DNA of 64,000 nucleotides from Auanema rhodensis. Its lineage: Eukaryota > Nematoda > Chromadorea > Rhabditida > Rhabditidae. This document shows, piece by piece, positions 51,445 through 63,000 of the stretch (the first letter of the stretch is position 1; each line of letters opens with the position of its first letter). The stretch spans positions 11,826,501 through 11,890,500 of the forward strand of contig OZ059896.1 in the NCBI GenBank assembly GCA_964057225.1, given 5' to 3'. The notes beneath the pieces are model-generated. The model did not search any database and had not been told where the DNA came from. It saw only the letters and a list, made by a program, of their open reading frames with translations. Made by a program: the position numbers and the translations under genes.

Positions 51445-53070
51445 GATCATCACAATATTGAAATTTTAATTTTTTTTAATAATTAAAAATTTAAGAATTT
51501 AAAAAATGAAATAATGAAATAGTGGTGAAAATATAAAATTGTTTAAAATATGGGATTAAATAAAAGAGATGGAGTGAAATGGTTTAGAAAAAACAAAATA
51601 TTTAAATGTTTCAGTTTTTGAGCATCACAGTATTCAAAATTTAAATGTTTTTTAATGATGAAAAATTTAAGAATGAAATTATGAAATAGTGGTAGAATTA
51701 TGAAATTGTTTAAAATATGGAATTAAATAAAATAGATGTAGTGAAATGGTTTAGAAAATACAAAATATTTAAATGTTTCAGTTTTTGAGCATCACAATAT
51801 TGAAATTTAAATGTTTTTTAATGATTAAAAATTTGAAAAATGAAATTATGAAATAGTGGTAAAAATATAAAATTGTTTAAAATATGGGATTAAATAAAAG
51901 AGATGGAGTGAAATGGTTTAGAAAATACAAAATATTTAAATGTTTCAGTTTTGATCATCACAATATTAAAATTTAAATGTTTTTTAATAATTAAAAATTT
52001 AAGAATTTAAAAAATGAAATTATGAAATAGTGGTGAAAATATAAAATTGTTTAAAATATGGGATTAAATAAAATAGATGGAGTGAAATGGTTTAGAAAAT
52101 ACAAAATATTTAAATGTTTCAGTTTTTGAGCATCACAATATTGAAATTTAAATGTTTTTTAATGATTAAAATTTAAGAATGAAATTATGAAATAGTGGTA
52201 GAATTATGAAATTGTTTAAAATATGGAATTAATTAAAATAGATGTAGTGAAATGGTTTAGAAAATACAAAATATTTAAATGTTTCCGTTTTTGAGCATCA
52301 CAATATTGAAATTTAAATGTTTTTTAATGATTAAAAATTTGAAAAATGAAATTATGAAATAGTGGTAAAAATATAAAATTGTTTAAAATATGGAATTAAA
52401 TAAAAGAGATAGAGTGAAATGGTTTAGAAAATACAAAATATTTAAATGTTTCAGTTTTGATCATCACAATATTAAAATTTAAATGTTTTTTAATAATTAA
52501 AAATTTAAAAAATAAGATTATGAAATAGTGGTAAAAATATAAAATTGTTTAAAATATGGGATTAAATAAAAGAGATGGAGTGAAATGGTTTAGAAAAAAC
52601 AAAATATTTAAATGTTTCAGTTTTTGAGCATCACAGTATTCAAAATTTAAATGTTTTTTAATAATTAAAAATTTAAAAAATGAAATTATGAAATAGTGGT
52701 AAAAATATAAAATTGTTTAAAATATGGGATTAAATAAAAGAGATGGAGTGAAATGGTTTAGAAAATACAAAATATTTGAATGTTTCAGTTTTTGATCATC
52801 ACAATATTGGAATTTAAATGTTTTTTAATGATTAAAATATTAAAAAATGAAATTATGAAATTGTGGTAGAAATATAAAATTGTTTAAAATATGGAATTAA
52901 ATAAAAGAGATAGAGTGAAATGGTTTAGAAAATACAAAATATTTAAATGTTTCAGTTTTTGAGCATCACAATATTAAAATTTAAGTGTTTTTTAATGATT
53001 AAAAATTTGAAAAATGAAATTATGAAATAGTGGTAAAAATATAAAATTGTTTAAAATATGGGATTAAATA
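51445..53070 (+). repeat. First copy of a 3979 bp spaced duplication
   Basis: j at 51445, the rare AATTAATTAAAATAG at 52227 and GATC with TTGGAATTT at 52794 recur at 55424, 56206 and 56773, each 3979 bp later. That is 24 monomers, less the 65 bp missing at 53.81 kb. This copy has the private CpG in TTTCCG (52286) and GAAATAATG near 51510. It ends near 53.07 kb, where AAAGAG stands against AAATTAG in the partner. Confidence 0.86.
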
Positions 53071-53811
53071 AAAGAGATGGAGTGAAATGGTTTAGAAAAT
53101 ACAAAATATTTAAATGTTTCAGTTTTTGATCATCACAATATTGAAATTTAAATGTTTTTTAATAATTAAAAATTTAAAAAATGAAATTATGAAATAGTGG
53201 TAGAAATATAAAATTGTTTAAAATATGGAATTAAATAAAAGAGATGGAGTGAAATGGTTTAGAAAATATAAAATATTTAAATGTTTCAGTTTTTGATCAT
53301 CACAATATTGAAATTTAAATGTTTTTTAATAATTAAAAATTTAAAAATTTAAAAAATGAAATTATGAAATAGTGGTAACAATATAAAATTGTTTAAAATA
53401 TGGGATTAAATAAAAGAGATGGAGTGAAATGGTTTAGAAAATACAAAATATTTAAATGTTTCAGTTTTTGAGCATCACAATATTGAAATTTAAATGTTTT
53501 TTAATGTTTAAAAATTTTAAGAATGAAATTATGAAATAGTGGTAAAAATATAAAATTGTTTAAAATATGAGATTAAATAAAAGAGATGGAGTGAAATGGT
53601 TTAGAAAATACAAAATATTTGAATGTTTCAGTTTTTGATCATCACAATATTGAAATTTAAATGTTTTTTAATAATTAAAAATTTAAAAATTTAAAAAATG
53701 AAATTATGAAATTGTGGTAAAAATATAAAATTGTTTAAAATATGGGATTAAATAAAATAGATGGAGTGAAATGGTTTAGAAAATACAAAATATTTGAATG
53801 TTTCAGTTTTT
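53071..53811 (+). repeat. f-g-h-a run before the truncated monomer
   Basis: The order is a GATC monomer with AATTTAAAAAATG, then g, h and a 174 bp a-like monomer whose second half is GTGGTAAAAATAT rather than GAATTAAAAAATTG. This run is the insert between the two 3979 bp-spaced copies, together with the 7-mer that follows. Confidence 0.75.
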
Positions 53812-53913
53812 GATAGTGGTAAAAATATAAAATTGTTTAAAATATGGGATTAAATAAAATAGATGGAGTGAAATGGTTTAGAAAATACAAAATATTTGAA
53901 TGTTTCAGTTTTT
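53812..53913 (+). repeat. Truncated monomer with a 65 bp internal deletion
   Basis: The sequence runs CAGTTTTTGAT straight into AGTGGTAAAAATAT. In an intact monomer such as the one at 5697 the distance from the first G to AGTGG is 68 bp; here it is 3 bp. The lost segment is the palindrome-bearing start plus the whole A/T-rich zone (about monomer positions 4-68). The two joined ends share AT, consistent with a short-homology deletion. The remainder matches the end of an i monomer and is followed by m as usual. This is the only monomer I found with a large deletion. Confidence 0.92.
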
Positions 53914-55423
53914 GAGCATCACAATATTAAAATTTAAATGTTTTTTAATGATTGAAAATTTAAAAAATGAAATTATGAAATTGTGGTAGAATTAAAAAAT
54001 TGTATAAAATATGGGATTAAATAAAATAGATGGAGTGAAATGGTTTAGAAAATACAAAATATTTAAATGTTTCAGTTTTTGAGCATCACAATACTGAAAT
54101 TTAAATGTTTTTCAATGATTAAAATATTAAAAAATGAAATTATGAAATAGTGGTAAAAATATAAAATTGTTTAAAATATGGGATTAAATGAAAGAGATGG
54201 AGTGAAATGGTTTAGAAAAAACAAAATATTTAAATGTTTCAGTTTTTGATCATCACAATATTGAAATTTTAATTTTTTTTAATAATTAAAAATTTAAGAA
54301 TTTAAAAAATGAAATTATGAAATAGTGGTGAAAATATAAAATTGTTTAAAATATGGGATTAAATAAAAGAGATGGAGTGAAATGGTTTAGAAAAAACAAA
54401 ATATTTAAATGTTTCAGTTTTTGAGCATCACAATATTCAAAATTTAAATGTTTTTTAATGATGAAAAATTTAAGAATGAAATTATGAAATAGTGGTAGAA
54501 TTATGAAATTGTTTAAAATATGGAATTAAATAAAATAGATGTAGTGAAATGGTTTAGAAAATACAAAATATTTAAATGTTTCAGTTTTTGAGCATCACAA
54601 TATTGAAATTTAAATGTTTTTTAATGATTAAAAATTTGAAAAATGAAATTATGAAATAGTGGTAAAAATATAAAATTGTTTAAAATATGGGATTAAATAA
54701 AAGAGATGGAGTGAAATGGTTTAGAAAATACAAAATATTTGAATGTTTCAGTTTTTGATCATCACAATATTGAAATTTAAAAGTTTTTTAATGATTGAAA
54801 ATTTGAAAAATGAAATTATGAAATTGTGGTAGAAATATAAAATTGTTTAAAATATGGGATTAAATAAAATAGATGGAGTGAAATGGTTTAGAAAATACAA
54901 AATATTTGAATGTTTCAGTTTTGATCATCACAATATTAAAATTTAAATGTTTTTTAATAATTAAAAATTTAAAAAATAAGATTATGAAATAGTGGTAAAA
55001 ATATAAAATTGTTTAAAATATGGGATTAAATAAAATAGATGGAGTGAAATGGTTTAGAAAATACAAAATATTTGAATGTTTCAGTTTTTGAGCATCACAA
55101 TATTAAAATTTAAATGTTTTTTAATGATTGAAAATTTAAAAAATGAAATTATGAAATTGTGGTAGAATTAAAAAATTGTATAAAATATGGGATTAAATAA
55201 AATAGATGGAGTGAAATGGTTTAGAAAATACAAAATATTTAAATGTTTCAGTTTTTGAGCATCACAATACTGAAATTTAAATGTTTTTCAATGATTAAAA
55301 TATTAAAAAATGAAATTATGAAATAGTGGTAAAAATATAAAATTGTTTAAAATATGGGATTAAATGAAAGAGATGGAGTGAAATGGTTTAGAAAAAACAA
55401 AATATTTAAATGTTTCAGTTTTT
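53914..55423 (+). repeat. m-b, then 7-mer HOR j-k-f-e-i-m-b, 1176 bp
   Basis: j starts at 54248 and 55424 are 1176 bp apart. The unit matches the 23199-24374 unit in length and in type order apart from the third monomer, which has GTGGTAAAAATAT and AAAGAG. Both b monomers carry TTAAATGAAAGAG, as does the one near 51217. The first k reads ACAATATTC, where the others have ACAGTATTC; a private AAAAGTTTTTT lies near 54780. Confidence 0.87.
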
Positions 55424-57050
55424 GATCATCACAATATTGAAATTTTAATTTTTTTTAATAATTAAAAATTTAAGAATTTAAAAAATGAAATTATGAAATA
55501 GTGGTGAAAATATAAAATTGTTTAAAATATGGGATTAAATAAAAGAGATGGAGTGAAATGGTTTAGAAAAAACAAAATATTTAAATGTTTCAGTTTTTGA
55601 GCATCACAGTATTCAAAATTTAAATGTTTTTTAATGATGAAAAATTTAAGAATGAAATTATGAAATAGTGGTAGAATTATGAAATTGTTTAAAATATGGA
55701 ATTAAATAAAATAGATGTAGTGAAATGGTTTAGAAAATACAAAATATTTAAATGTTTCATTTTTTGAGCATCACAATATTGAAATTTAAATGTTTTTTAA
55801 TGATTAAAAATTTGAAAAATGAAGTTATGAAATAGTGGTAAAAATATAAAATTGTTTAAAATATGGGATTCAATAAAAGAGATGGAGTGAAATGGTTTAG
55901 AAAATACAAAATATTTAAATGTTTCAGTTTTGATCATCACAATATTAAAATTTAAATGTTTTTTAATAATTAAAAATTTAAGAATTTAAAAAATGAAATT
56001 ATGAAATAGTGGTGAAAATATAAAATTGTTTAAAATATGGGATTAAATAAAATAGATGGAGTGAAATGGTTTAGAAAATACAAAATATTTAAATGTTTCA
56101 GTTTTTGAGCATCACAATATTGAAATTTAAATGTTTTTTAATGATTAAAATTTAAGAATGAAATTATGAAATAGTGGTAGAATTATGAAATTGTTTAAAA
56201 TATGGAATTAATTAAAATAGATGTAGTGAAATGGTTTAGAAAATACAAAATATTTAAATGTTTCAGTTTTTGAGCATCACAATATTGAAATTTAAATGTT
56301 TTTTAATGATTAAAAATTTGAAAAATGAAATTATGAAATAGTGGTAAAAATATAAAATTGTTTAAAATATGGAATTAAATAAAAGAGATAGAGTGAAATG
56401 GTTTAGAAAATACAAAATATTTAAATGTTTCAGTTTTGATCATCACAATATTAAAATTTAAATGTTTTTTAATAATTAAAAATTTAAAAAATAAGATTAT
56501 GAAATAGTGGTAAAAATATAAAATTGTTTAAAATATGGGATTAAATAAAAGAGATGGAGTGAAATGGTTTAGAAAAAACAAAATATTTAAATGTTTCAGT
56601 TTTTGAGCATCACAGTATTCAAAATTTAAATGTTTTTTAATAATTAAAAATTTAAAAAATGAAATTATGAAATAGTGGTAAAAATATAAAATTGTTTAAA
56701 ATATGGGATTAAATAAAAGAGATGGAGTGAAATGGTTTAGAAAATACAAAATATTTGAATGTTTCAGTTTTTGATCATCACAATATTGGAATTTAAATGT
56801 TTTTTAATGATTAAAATATTAAAAAATGAAATTATGAAATTGTGGTAGAAATATAAAATTGTTTAAAATATGGAATTAAATAAAAGAGATAGAGTGAAAT
56901 GGTTTAGAAAATACAAAATATTTAAATGTTTCAGTTTTTGAGCATCACAATATTAAAATTTAAGTGTTTTTTAATGATTAAAAATTTGAAAAATGAAATT
57001 ATGAAATAGTGGTAAAAATATAAAATTGTTTAAAATATGGGATTAAATAA
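55424..57050 (+). repeat. Second copy of the 3979 bp spaced duplication
   Basis: This repeats 51445-53070 in order: j, k, e-like, a TTTTGATC monomer with AATTTAAGAATTT, a TTTAAGAATG monomer with GAATTAATTAAAATAG, and so on. Private changes include TTTCATTTTT near 55760, GAAGTTATG near 55823 and GGATTCAATAAAAG near 55870. Confidence 0.86.
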
Positions 57051-58105
57051 ATTAGATGGAGTGAAATGGTTTAGAAAATACAAAATATTTAAATGTTTCA
57101 GTTTTTGAGCATCACAATATTGAAATTTAAATGTTTTTTAATGATTAAAAAGTTAAAAAATAAGATTATGAAATAGTGGTAGAATCATAAAATTGTTTAA
57201 AATATGGGACTAAATAAAATAGATGGAGTGAAATGGTTTAGAAAATACAAAATATTCAACTGTTTCAGTTTTTGAGCATCACAATATTGAAAATTAAATG
57301 TTTTTTAATGATTAAAAATTCAAAAATGAAATTATGAAATTGTGGTAGAACTATAAAATTGTTTAAAATATGGGATTAAATAAACTAGATGGAGTGAAAT
57401 GGTTTAGAAAATACAAAATATTCAAATGTTTCAGTTTTTGAGCATCACAATATTGAAATTTAAATGTTTTTTAATGATTAAAAATTTGAAAAATGAAATT
57501 ATGAAATTGTGGTAGAAATATAAAATTGTTTAAAATATGGAATTAAATAAAAGAGATGGAGTGAAATGGTTTAGAAAATACAAAATATTTAAATGTTTCA
57601 GTTTTGATCATCACAATATTAAAATTTAAATGTTTTTTAATAATTAAAAATTTAAAAAATGAAATTATGAAATAGTGGTAAAAATATAAAATTGTTTAAA
57701 ATATGGGATTAAATAAAAGAGATGGAGTGAAATGGTTTAGAAAATACAAAATATTTGAATGTTTCAGTTTTTGATCATCACAATATTGGAATTTAAATGT
57801 TTTTTAATGATTGAAAATTTAAAAAATGAAATTATGAAATTGTGGTAGAATTAAAAAATTGTTTGAAAAATGGAATTAAATAGAATAGATTTAGTGAAAT
57901 GGTTTAGAAAATACAAAATATTTAAATGTTTCAGTTTTTGAGCATCACAATATTGAAATTTAAATGTTTTTCAATGATTAAAAATTTAAAAATGAAATTA
58001 TAAAATTGTGGTAGAAATATAAAATTGTATAAAATATGAGATTAAATAAATTAGATGGAGTGAAATGGTTTAGAAAATACAAAATATTTAAATGTTTCAG
58101 TTTTT
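57051..58105 (+). repeat. Start of right-hand divergent types
   Basis: From here the array uses monomers otherwise seen mainly at 1.38-1.9 and 3.2-3.8 kb: AAATTAG, GTTAAAAAATAAG with GAATCATAAAATTG, ATTCAACTG, ATTGAAAATTAAATG and ACTAG. The pair at 57107-57410 recurs 999 bp later (58106). The run 57.41-58.14 kb, with the rare GTTTGAAAAATGG and GATTTAGTG, recurs 2007 bp later at 59.42-60.14 kb. Confidence 0.85.
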
Positions 58106-58700
58106 GAGCATCACAATATTGAAATTTAAATGTTTTTTAATGATTAAAAAGTTAAAAAATAAGATTATGAAATAGTGGTAGAATCATAAAATTGTTTAAA
58201 ATATGGGACTAAATAAAATAGATGGAGTGAAATGGTTTAGAAAATACAAAATATTCAACTGTTTCAGTTTTTGAGCATCACAATATTGAAAATTAAATGT
58301 TTTTTAATGATTAAAAATTCAAAAATGAAATTATGAAATTGTGGTAGAACTATAAAATTGTTTAAAATATGGGATTAAATAAACTAGATGGAGTGAAATG
58401 CTTTAGAAAATACAAATATTTAAATGTTTCAGTTTTTGAGCATCACAATATTGAAATTTAAATGTTTTTTAATGATTAAAAATTTAAAGAATAAAATTAT
58501 GAAATAGTGGTGAAAATATAAAATTGTTAAAATATGGGATTAAATAAAATAGATGGAGTGAAATGGTTTAGAAAATACTAAATATTTAAATGTTTCAGTT
58601 TTTGATCATCACAATATTGAAATTTAAATGTTTTTTAATGATTAAAAATTTAAAAAATGAAATTATGGATTTGTGGTAGAAATATAAAATTGTTTAAAAT
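57940..58700 (+). repeat. Block duplicated at 60.445-61.21 kb (offset 2505 bp)
   Basis: Starts at 57940 and 58273 recur at 60445 and 60778. The shortened GTTAAAATATGGG (58526) recurs at 61031, and ATACTAAATATTT (58576) recurs as ACACTAAATATTT (61080). Fifteen monomers separate the copies. The copies part near 58.70 kb, where AAAGAG stands against AAACTAG. Confidence 0.85.
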
Positions 58701-60072
58701 ATGGGATTAAATAAAAGAGATGGAGTGAAATGGTTTAGAAAATACAAAATATTTGAATGTTTCAGTTTTTGATCATCACAATATTGGAATTTAAATGTTT
58801 TTTAATGATTAAAATATTAAAAAATGAAATTATGAAATTGTGGTAGAAATATAAAATTGTTTAAAATATGGAATTAAATAAAAGAGATAGAGTGAAATGG
58901 TTTAGAAAATACAAAATATTTAAATGTTTCAGTTTTTGAGCATCACAATATTAAAATTTAAGTGTTTTTTAATGATTAAAAATTTGAAAAATGAAATTAT
59001 GAAATAGTGGTAAAAATATAAAATTGTTTAAAATATGGGATTAAATAAAAGAGATGGAGTGAAATGGTTTAGAAAATACAAAATATTTAAATGTTTCAGT
59101 TTTTGATCATCACAATATTGAAATTTAAATGTTTTTTAATAATTAAAAATTTAAAAATTTAAAAAATGAAATTATGAAATAGTGGTGAAAATATAAAATT
59201 GTTTAAAATATGGGATTAAATAAAAGAGATGGAGTGAAATGGTTTAGAAAATACAAAATATTCAAATGTTTCAGTTTTTGAGCATCACAATATTGAAATT
59301 TAAATGTTTTTTAATGATTGAAAATTTAAAAAATGAAATTATGAAATTGTGGTAGAATTAAAAAATTGTATGAAATATGGGATTAAATAAAATAGATAGA
59401 GTGAAATGGTTTAGAAAATACAAAATATTCAAATGTTTCAGTTTTTGAGCATCACAATATTGAAATTTAAATGTTTTTTAATGATTAAAAATTTGAAAAA
59501 TGAAATTATGAAATTGTGGTAGAAATATAAAATTGTTTAAAATATGGAATTAAATAAAAGAGATGGAGTGAAATGGTTTAGAAAATACAAAATATTTAAA
59601 TGTTTCAGTTTTGATCATCACAATATTAAAATTTAAATGTTTTTTAATAATTAAAAATTTAAAAAATGAAATTATGAAATAGTGGTAAAAATATAAAATT
59701 GTTTAAAATATGGGATTAAATAAAAGAGATGGAGTGAAATGGTTTAGAAAATACAAAATATTTGAATGTTTCAGTTTTTGATCATCACAATATTGGAATT
59801 TAAATGTTTTTTAATGATTGAAAATTTAAAAAATGAAATTATGAAATTGTGGTAGAATTAAAAAATTGTTTGAAAAATGGAATTAAATAGAATAGATTTA
59901 GTGAAATGGTTTAGAAAATACAAAATATTTAAATGTTTCAGTTTTTGAGCATCACAATATTGAAATTTAAATGTTTTTCAATGATTAAAAATTTAAAAAT
60001 GAAATTATAAAATTGTGGTAGAAATATAAAATTGTATAAAATATGAGATTAAATAAATTAGATGGAGTGAAA
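58701..60072 (+). repeat. TTGGAATTT monomer, 47.9 kb-like block, GTTTGAAAAATGG block
   Basis: Begins with a GATC-TTGGAATTT monomer (58771) of the kind at 52794 and 56773. It continues with the partner of 47.91-48.55 kb, then the second copy of the 57.41-58.14 kb block. The region is thus a mosaic of three blocks found elsewhere in the window. Confidence 0.8.
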
Positions 60073-63000
60073 TGGTTTAGAAAATACAAAATATTTAAAT
60101 GTTTCAGTTTTTGAGCATCACAATATTGAAATTTAAATGTTTTTTAATGATTAAAAATTTAAAAAATGAAATTATAAAATAGTGGTAGAATCATAAAATT
60201 GTTTAAAATATGGGATTAAATAAAATAGATAGAGTGAAATGGTTTAGAAAATACAAAATATTCAACTGTTTCAGTTTTTGAGCATCACAATATTGAAAAT
60301 TAAATGTTTTTTAATGATTAAAAATTCAAAAATGAAATTATGAAATTGTGGTAGAACTATAAAATTGTTTAAAATATGGGATTAAATAAACTAGATGGAG
60401 TGAAATGCTTTAGAAAATACAAATATTTAAATGTTTCAGTTTTTGAGCATCACAATATTGAAATTTAAATGTTTTTCAATGATTAAAAATTTAAAAATGA
60501 AATTATAAAATTGTGGTAGAAATATAAAATTGTATAAAATATGAGATTAAATAAATTAGATGGAGTGAAATGGTTTAGAAAATACAAAATATTTAAATGT
60601 TTCAGTTTTTGAGCATCACAATATTGAAATTTAAATGTTTTTTAATGATTAAAAAGTTAAAAAATAAGATTATGAAATAGTGGTAGAATCATAAAATTGT
60701 TTAAAATATGGGACTAAATAAAATAGATGGAGTGAAATGGTTTAGAAAATACAAAATATTCAACTGTTTCAGTTTTTGAGCATCACAATATTGAAAATTA
60801 AATGTTTTTTAATGATTAAAAATTCAAAAATGAAATTATGAAATTGTGGTAGAACTATAAAATTGTTTAAAATATGGGATTAAATAAACTAGATGGAGTG
60901 AAATGCTTTAGAAAATACAAATATTTAAATGTTTCAGTTTTTGAGCATCACAATATTGAAATTTAAATGTTTTTTAATGATTAAAAATTTAAAGAATAAA
61001 ATTATGAAATAGTGGTGAAAATATAAAATTGTTAAAATATGGGATTAAATAAAATAGATGGAGTGAAATGGTTTAGAAAACACTAAATATTTAAATGTTT
61101 CAGTTTTTGATCATCACAATATTGAAATTTAAATGTTTTTTAATGATTAAAAATTTAAAAAATGAAATTATGGATTTGTGGTAGAAATATAAAATTGTTT
61201 AAAATATGGGATTAAATAAACTAGATGGAGTGAAATGCTTTAGAAAATACAAAATATTTAAATGTTTCAGTTTTTGAGCATCACAATATTGAAATTTAAA
61301 AATTTTTTAATGATTAACAATTTAAAAAATGAAATTATAAAATAGTGGTAGAATCATAAAATTGTTTAAAATATGGGATTAAATAAACTAGATGGAGTGA
61401 AATGCTTTAGAAAATACAAATATTTAAATGTTTCAGTTTTTCATCATCACAATATTGAAATTTAAATGTTTTTTAATGATTAAAAATTTAAAAAATGAAA
61501 TTATGGATTTGTGGTAGAAATATAAAATTGTTCAAAATATGGGATTAAATAAACTAGATGGAGTGAAATGCTTTAGAAAATACAAAATATTTAAATGTTT
61601 CAGTTTTTGAGCATCACAATATTGAAATTTAAATGTTTTTCAATGATTAAAAATTTAAAAATGAAATTATGAAATAGTGGTAATATATAAAATTGTTTAA
61701 AATATGGGATTAAATAAAATAGATGTAGTGAAATGGTTTAGAAAATACAAAATATTTAAATGTTTCAGTTTTTGAGCATCACAATATTGAAATTTAAAAA
61801 TTTTTTAATGATTAAAAATTAAAAAAATGAAATTATAAAATAGTGGTAGAATCATAAAATTGTTTAAAATATGGGATTAAATAAACTAGATGGAGTGAAA
61901 TGGTTTAGAAAATACAAAATATTTAAATGTTTCAGTTTTTCATCATCACAATATTGAAATTTAAATGTTTTTTAATGATTAAAAATTTAAAAAATGAAAT
62001 TATGGATTTGTGGTAGAAATATAAAATTGTTCAAAATATGGGATTAAATAAACTAGATGGAGTGAAATGCTTTAGAAAATACAAAATATTTAAATGTTTC
62101 AGTTTTTGAGCATCACAATATTGAAATTTAAATGTTTTTCAATGATTAAAAAATTAAAAATGAAATTATGAAATAGTGGTAATATATAAAATTGTTTAAA
62201 ATATGGGATTAAATAAAATAGATGTAGTGAAATGGTTTAGAAAATACAAAATATTTAAATGTTTCAGTTTTTGAGCATCACAATATTGAAATTTAAAAAT
62301 TTTTTAATGATTAAAAATTTAAAAAATGAAATTATAAAATAGTGGTAGAATCATAAAATTGTTTAAAATATGGGATTAAATAAAATAGATGGAGTGAAAT
62401 GGTTTAGAAAATACAAAATATTCAACTGTTTCAGTTTTTGAGCATCACAATATTGAAAATTAAATGTTTTTTAATGATTAAAAATTCAAAAATGAAATTA
62501 TGAAATTGTGGTAGAACTATAAAATTGTTTAAAATATGGGATTAAATAAACTAGATGGAGTGAAATGCTTTAGAAAATACAAATATTTAAATGTTTCAGT
62601 TTTTGAGCATCACAATATTGAAATTTAAATGTTTTTCAATGATTAAAAATTTAAAAATGAAATTATAAAATTGTGGTAGAAATATAAAATTGTATAAAAT
62701 ATGAGATTAAATAAATTAGATGGAGTGAAATGGTTTAGAAAATACAAAATATTTAAATGTTTCAGTTTTTGAGCATCACAATATTGAAATTTAAATGTTT
62801 TTTAATGATTAAAAATTTAAAAAATGAAATTATAAAATAGTGGTAGAATCATAAAATTGTTTAAAATATGGGACTAAATAAAATAGATGGAGTGAAATGG
62901 TTTAGAAAATACAAAATATTCAACTGTTTCAGTTTTTGAGCATCACAATATTGGAAATTAAATGTTTTTTAATGATTAAAAATTCAAAAATGAAATTATG

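Noticed and set aside
53812-53913. Truncated monomer as the border of a foreign insertion
   Set aside because: Sequence on both sides is ordinary satellite in the usual type order (i end then m). An internal 65 bp deletion is enough to explain it.
20646-55423. Transposon insertion at the T8 runs of type j
   Set aside because: Type j differs from other monomers by a handful of bases (TTTTAATTTTTTTTAAT in place of TTTAAATGTTTTTTAAT) and a short A/T insertion. There is no target-site duplication, terminal repeat or added length.
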